From Loxodes magnus (taxonomy: Eukaryota > Ciliophora > Karyorelictea > Loxodida > Loxodidae): DNA of 64,000 nt. Under the pieces are notes generated by a model. The model saw only the letters and a program-made list of their open reading frames with translations. It did not search any database and was not told where the DNA came from. Location: NCBI GenBank assembly GCA_946699065.1, contig CAMPDV010001931.1, forward strand, positions 22,555 to 86,554. Direction: 5' to 3'. The translations under genes and the position numbers were made by a program. Below are positions 59,334 to 64,000 of the stretch, one piece after another (the first letter of the stretch is position 1; the number at the start of each line of letters is the position of its first letter).

Positions 59334-61170
59334 ATAAATAAATTTTGCTATATAATTTGTGTATAAAACATAAGGAATTTTTTTATATCTTTTCAATCAA
59401 AAATTTAATCAATTAAGAATTCAAAAAAATTATATAAAAAAACCTTTTTCTTCATTTTTAAAAGAATTTAAAGAATTTCTTGTTTTATGATTATTTGTAA
59501 ATTAAATCATTTTTATTTTATTTTTTCTAAAAATTTTTGATAGTATAAAACGTGCAAAAAATAAAAATCAATTTTTTTCGTCTTGGAAATTATTTTTGCT
59601 ACTAATTTTCTATTGATTTTATTACTAAAATATCTTAATTAATTTTTTCTTCCTTCAATTTTAAAATATTTGATTTAATTAGTTTTTATGATTACTAAAA
59701 TTTTGTATTCCTTTTCTTCTAAAATATGTTTTTATTCTAAAATAATTTTTTTATTTTAATATAAATTTTAGCACTTTGATTATACCTTTTACTTGATCCA
59801 TTAATGGGAAACATATTACAAAATGAATTTAATAATTAAATTAAACTTTTTATTATTTAATAAACTATTTATGTTTCTTTTTAATTACAATTTATTTAAA
59901 AAATCCCACTTTATTATTATTTATTTTTAAAAAATTTAGCTCTAATTCCTTTTATTTTATTCTCAAATATAATATTTTATTTTTCCTAAAAGAGTTATAA
60001 AACATAAAACGCAAGCGAATCTTTTCTTTTGACTTTTTTTAGTTGATTTTCAAATTTTATATTTTTAATCTTAAAAATATAAAAAAATAAAAAAATCTAT
60101 CTAAATTAATAAACAAACTTTAACTCACTCTGCTTTTAATTAAAAAAATAAGAATATTTATAAGATAAATTTTACTCTAAATTTAGATATTTCCTAAAAT
60201 AAAATAAGATTTAATTATAATACTTAAAGTTTTCTTTTTATTTTTATTAAAAGAATTCTCACTAGAATATATTTTATTTTCTGAATAATAATTAATAACT
60301 TCATTTTTTATATATTTTAAAATTATAAATCTATGTCTGTCCCCAAATCTTATATAATATATAACGCAGTGCAAAGCTAATATTTCTAATTAATTAAAAA
60401 GTTTGCTAATTTTAACTTTTTATTATTTAAAATTTAATAAATTTAAATTATTTTAAAATATTTAAAATTTTAATATTTTATTACCTTTAAAAATTCCAAT
60501 ATCAAATTTAAAATAAGTAAATCTTTATAGCTTTAGAAAAATTGCTAAATAAAGCTAAAAATACTAATTCATCTTTTTAAATTAAAAAAATCTTTAAACA
60601 ATAAAATTAAAAAAATTAAATATAGATAAAATCCATTTTTTTTAATTCTATCTTATAAAATAATTCAATATAATTCAAATATTTTATGTTTATTTTTTAA
60701 TTCAAAAATTATTAAAACTTTATATAGTGAAAAATTTTAGTTAAAAAGGATTTAAAATATGTTAATTTATAAATTAATATTTAGATTAAATTTATTGCTT
60801 TTATCTTATTACCTTTTTAAATTAATTAATTAATGGATTAATATTTTTATTTCAACCACTTCAAATTTTTAAATTCATGTAATTTTTCAATAAATGTTTT
60901 TAAGAAAAATATTTACAATTCTTATTGTTTTACATTGTAGACTTAGCCATGCTTAAGTAAAAGTATATTGTCATATATAAATTTTTAATATAAAATACTT
61001 AAGGATAAATAAATCTCAAACATAAATATACTCTTAAACCATACGTAAATATCTTAATTTTTAATTGGTTTATATCTTCTAAAGCTTTTATACGTAATTA
61101 AATACATAGTATGCTTTTCCTAACAGTAATAATAAATTTCTTAAATTGTAAAATTAAAAGTCTTAATAGT
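59334..61170. other. Extreme AT-rich spacer, copy 2
   Basis: Near-identical to 29,300-31,140. Nothing recognised. Confidence 0.5.
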
Positions 61171-61922
61171 TGTTACTTTCTCTCAACTTATTATTTTCCA
61201 CTTTTTCACAGTATTATCATATCCTCCTGCTACTATTCATTTGTTGTCCTTACCCAATGCTATATAATTTAGATAATTTTTTAGCCTTAAAGAGTTTATA
61301 TGCATTCACCTATATTAAAGTTCCATATCTACATGATCCAGTAATTGTAACACTTGAAGTTACTAAACTGAATACTTGATACAGTATTTGAATGGCCTTA
61401 TAGAATTCGAAGTAGCTGACTAGTTGTTAATTCCCATATATTGATTGTCTTATCAATACTTCCCGATATGATCAGTTCTGGTCACTTGAAATCGCTACAG
61501 AAAACACAGAATCTGTATCTCCCCACAAAGAACCCTTACATTCGCTAGTCCCATTTATTGATCGATTTATCATAACTTCCCAATAAAATTCAATTCTAAT
61601 CACTTGATATCGCTAAAGAATTTACACCATTCGTGTGTCCTTACAAAGTACTTTTTAATTAACCAGTTGCTAAGTTCCATATCATTATCGTACCTTCAGA
61701 ACTTCCCGATACGATTCCTTTTCTGGTCTCTTGAAATCGCTACAGATAATAAAGGATTCGTATGTCCCTATAAAGTAATCTTACACTAGCCAGTTGTTAA
61801 GACCCATATCTTTATCGTATTATCTCTATTTCCCGATACGATTAAATTTTAGTTACTTGATATCACTACAGATAATAAAGTACCGTATATTCTTGGAATA
61901 TTTTATCTAAATATTAAAGAAT
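61171..61922 (-). pseudogene. WD40 repeat gene, decayed, copy 2
   Basis: Same blades and same one-base frame lesions as copy 1, showing the decay predates duplication. A few further substitutions are present. Confidence 0.75.
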
Positions 61923-62430
61923 TACCTTTATTTTTGTCGTAGTTGATTATATTTTCCAGTTTTAAAAAAACAAAATAGGTAGAATTTCATATTTAAGAAA
62001 AAAAGGAATTTTAGCTAGAGAATAATTTGCTTATTTTAAAATATTTCTTAAAAAGATACTCTTAATAAATTATATTTCTTTGTTTTGCATTTTTTATTTT
62101 ATAACTTACTTTATAATAGTTTAATTATATTATCTCATATAAAGAAAATAATTAGATTTTAAACTTTTGCTATAAGCAAAACTGTTTTAGCATTTATTTA
62201 AAGAGATCAACGAACTATCCATTAGAAAATATATTTAAGTTAAAATTAAATTAAATAATGAAATATTCTATACAATAATCAATGTAAAATTTAGGATTTA
62301 GCTTATAAACTAAATTTATAATTAACATATTTTTATGCTTTAATTCCTTTTTTTATTTTACTATATAAAAAAGAAACATTTCTTCCAAAAATCTCTTCTC
62401 AATAGGATCTATACCAATCAAGACACCACT
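61923..62430. other. AT-rich spacer, copy 2
   Basis: Counterpart of 31,891-32,400. No feature recognised. Confidence 0.4.
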
Positions 62431-62770
62431 ACCAAAATTTACTTTAAGAACTCAAATTATGTAATAGGAGAATTTTGAACTTTTAAGAAATGTATAAGGG
62501 CTTGAAGGGAAAATCGCATACTGATGTCTAGCACTTAAGAATAAAAGATTTAAAATAAGTACTCAGCAAATATTAGAATCGAATTATTAGAAACAAAATT
62601 CAGCCACTTTGCAGTGCTAACCGAAAGCATATTCCTTTAAAATTAGTCAATAAATATAGACCTAAAGATCAACCAAAAAAATTTATTTATAGAAGTGAAA
62701 AAAAATACTGATCATATTAAGCATAAGCACTACGTTTAAAAGAATAGCTAAGAGGAGTGTAGTATACATT
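62431..62770 (+). pseudogene. Gag-like locus E, copy 2, both exons
   Basis: Exon 1 as in copy 1, then the 56-nt intron (62559-62614), then exon 2 reading KYRPKDQPKKFIYRSEKKYW, which aligns with SKDQPEKISLNKRKKQC of locus B. At the knuckle the first Cys is Tyr and the His is lost, so it is decayed. This shows what copy 1 lost in its 956-bp deletion. Confidence 0.6.
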
Positions 62771-64000
62771 ATATCCAAATAATCTCTGTCAAAAACTTCT
62801 GAATCTCCTGCTGTTAAAACAAAAGAAGAAATTAATATGTTTTTAAATTAAACTTTCTTCAATCTTAGCTGTAACATATAGAAGGCCAATTACAATTTAA
62901 GTATAAACCATTATAGAATGGAAATATCTTATTTTGCAAAAGGAATCTTTAATCAGTCTCATGTAATACCTTGCTTCAGTAAAGGCTCTAAAGTCTACAA
63001 TCTCACCTATACGTTCAAAAGAAGAATAATCCAGTTAAATGTTTCTATTTTAATGTAACTAATGCAAAAGAATAAATAACTTAGCATTAGTTACTTATAT
63101 AGAATAATGATGCTTGCTTCAAGCATTGATAGGAGACTCAAAGTTCTAATTTCAATGCTTTTATTACTAAAATCATTTCCATTATTCAGACTGTTGCTTT
63201 ACTCTTATTAATTGCACACCTTATCTTATAGATAACGTTTCATGTAACTAAGAGTATTTAAATCCTATGTGCAATTTCCTTAGAATGTTGCAATTATTAA
63301 GAAGCTTGCTTATAAGCTTTAGGTGGATAATGTAGCGCTGAAAAAATAGGTAACAAAATATGAAATTAAGAATGCTTAGTTCATTAATGTGGTTGAGATG
63401 CAATGGACAACTTAACTTCATAACTTTCAAATAAGAATTATAACTTTGGATCTTTATTATAAAACTCACCTTTCTGTTCTCCAAGCTGCTTGATTAAGAC
63501 TTTAATAATACTCAAAAGATAAGCAGGCGACTAAAAATGTGATTTAGCTTGTATGACTGAAAGTTGTTAGTGAGATTAAGAAGATTATTTGAAAAGAAGC
63601 TTCATTTTATGATTATAATACACTAAAAATTTTACAGTTTCCAGTAACAACCTGCTTCATAACTCTTATGAATAGATTAATTATTGGAGATGATAAGAAC
63701 TTCGACCTTTAATGTTATATCCCTATGTGCTCAAGTTATGAAAGTTCTAACCAAATTTGACTGACTGAAGTGATAAGGAATGACTTTATTCTAACTGAGA
63801 ATAACCTTAATAGTAAGATGAAAATAATCAATAGAACAGTGGAAATAATCCGTAGAATATGAGTTAAAATTAGGCAAATGTATTAGATTAAAGGTGCAAT
63901 TAAGATTAATGGCACGATTGAAATGACTGCTAACTATCTTCTCATCAAAATTTTACATATTTCAATTTAAATCCACAATATAATTGTAACTGAATATGAT
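62771..64000 (+). CDS. LNR protein, 5' part, copy 2 (runs off the window)
   Basis: The frame is open from about 62,790. A hydrophobic stretch (IISIIQTVALLLLIAHLIL, about 63,170-63,226) looks like a signal sequence or anchor. Cys-rich LNR units follow: CCNYQEACLQALGGQC, CLVHQCGWDAMDN, and AGDQKCDLACMTESCQWDQE, the last ending at 63,580. In both C-x-W-D steps the Trp is TGA. It then continues into SSYESSNQIWLTEVIRNDF as in copy 1. The true ATG is not certain. Extracellular, probably a cell-surface or mating/adhesion-type protein by family. Confidence 0.6.

Larger units (their letters stand above)
41690..64000. repeat. Large direct duplication, copy 2
   Basis: Direct repeat of 10,075-33,018, see copy 1. 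Copy 2 lacks the 940-bp insertion, has 93 extra bases at about 44,557-44,650, has different DNA at 48,796-50,408, and retains 956 bp (62,615-63,570) that copy 1 lost. The window ends inside the duplicated LNR gene. Confidence 0.9.

Overview
The window looks like nuclear DNA of a ciliate in which all three standard stop codons can be read as sense. It is very AT-rich, and under the standard code its longest open frame is only about 105 codons in 64 kb. Reading TAA and TAG as Gln and TGA as Trp opens long frames with recognisable domains. The best tests are a RING finger joined to kelch repeats, an ARF-family GTPase, WD40 blades, a leucine-rich-repeat protein and Lin-12/Notch repeats (LNR). In the LNR units the conserved Trp of the C-x-W-D step is written TGA four times. 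This matches the karyorelictid (table 27) or Condylostoma (table 28) nuclear codes, so a relative of Loxodes or Condylostoma is the natural guess. Termination cannot be read off the sequence, so most CDS ends are estimates. Several gene ends seem to need TAA, which favours a Condylostoma-like, context-dependent stop.

Layout. Positions 1-10,070 hold a short tandem repeat, a TPR-like scrap, two gag-like zinc-knuckle genes (2,274-3,377 on plus; 6,003-6,987 on minus, with an intron), an F-box/LRR-type gene (3,505-5,835), and coding-like material without an assignment. From about 10,075 to 33,018 runs the first copy of a large direct duplication. The second copy runs from about 41,690 to the window end. 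Shared contents are a RING-kelch gene, a decayed kinesin-like motor, a minus-strand gene of 203 codons, a Q/K/N-rich reading tract, a degraded LINE-type reverse transcriptase, an REJ-like surface protein, a gag-like gene, about 1.8 kb of extreme AT-rich spacer, a decayed WD40 gene, a broken gag-like gene with its intron, and the start of an LNR protein.

The two copies are mosaics. Copy 1 carries a 940-bp insertion (an intronless gag-like gene flanked by a 17-bp direct repeat) that is absent from copy 2. It also lacks 956 bp that copy 2 keeps, which hold a gag-like exon and the start of the LNR gene. The two copies have different DNA at one junction (18,014-20,382 versus 48,796-50,408). Some coding patches diverge by several percent, almost all amino-acid-changing, while flanking kilobases are near-identical.

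Between the copies (33,019-41,690) lie the rest of the LNR/surface-protein gene, interrupted by an antisense gag-like gene, two unassigned genes, an ARF-like gene with damaged nucleotide-binding motifs, and a roughly 100-bp tandem repeat that crosses the duplication boundary. The most distinctive item is the gag-like family: six loci (eight copies) with a coiled coil, a D-P-M-[DE]-I-E box and a CCHC knuckle. Three of the six loci share a 55-56-nt intron at the same place. I infer these are ORF1-like proteins of a retroelement. A partner is not proven, although a LINE-like reverse transcriptase lies in the same duplicated block.
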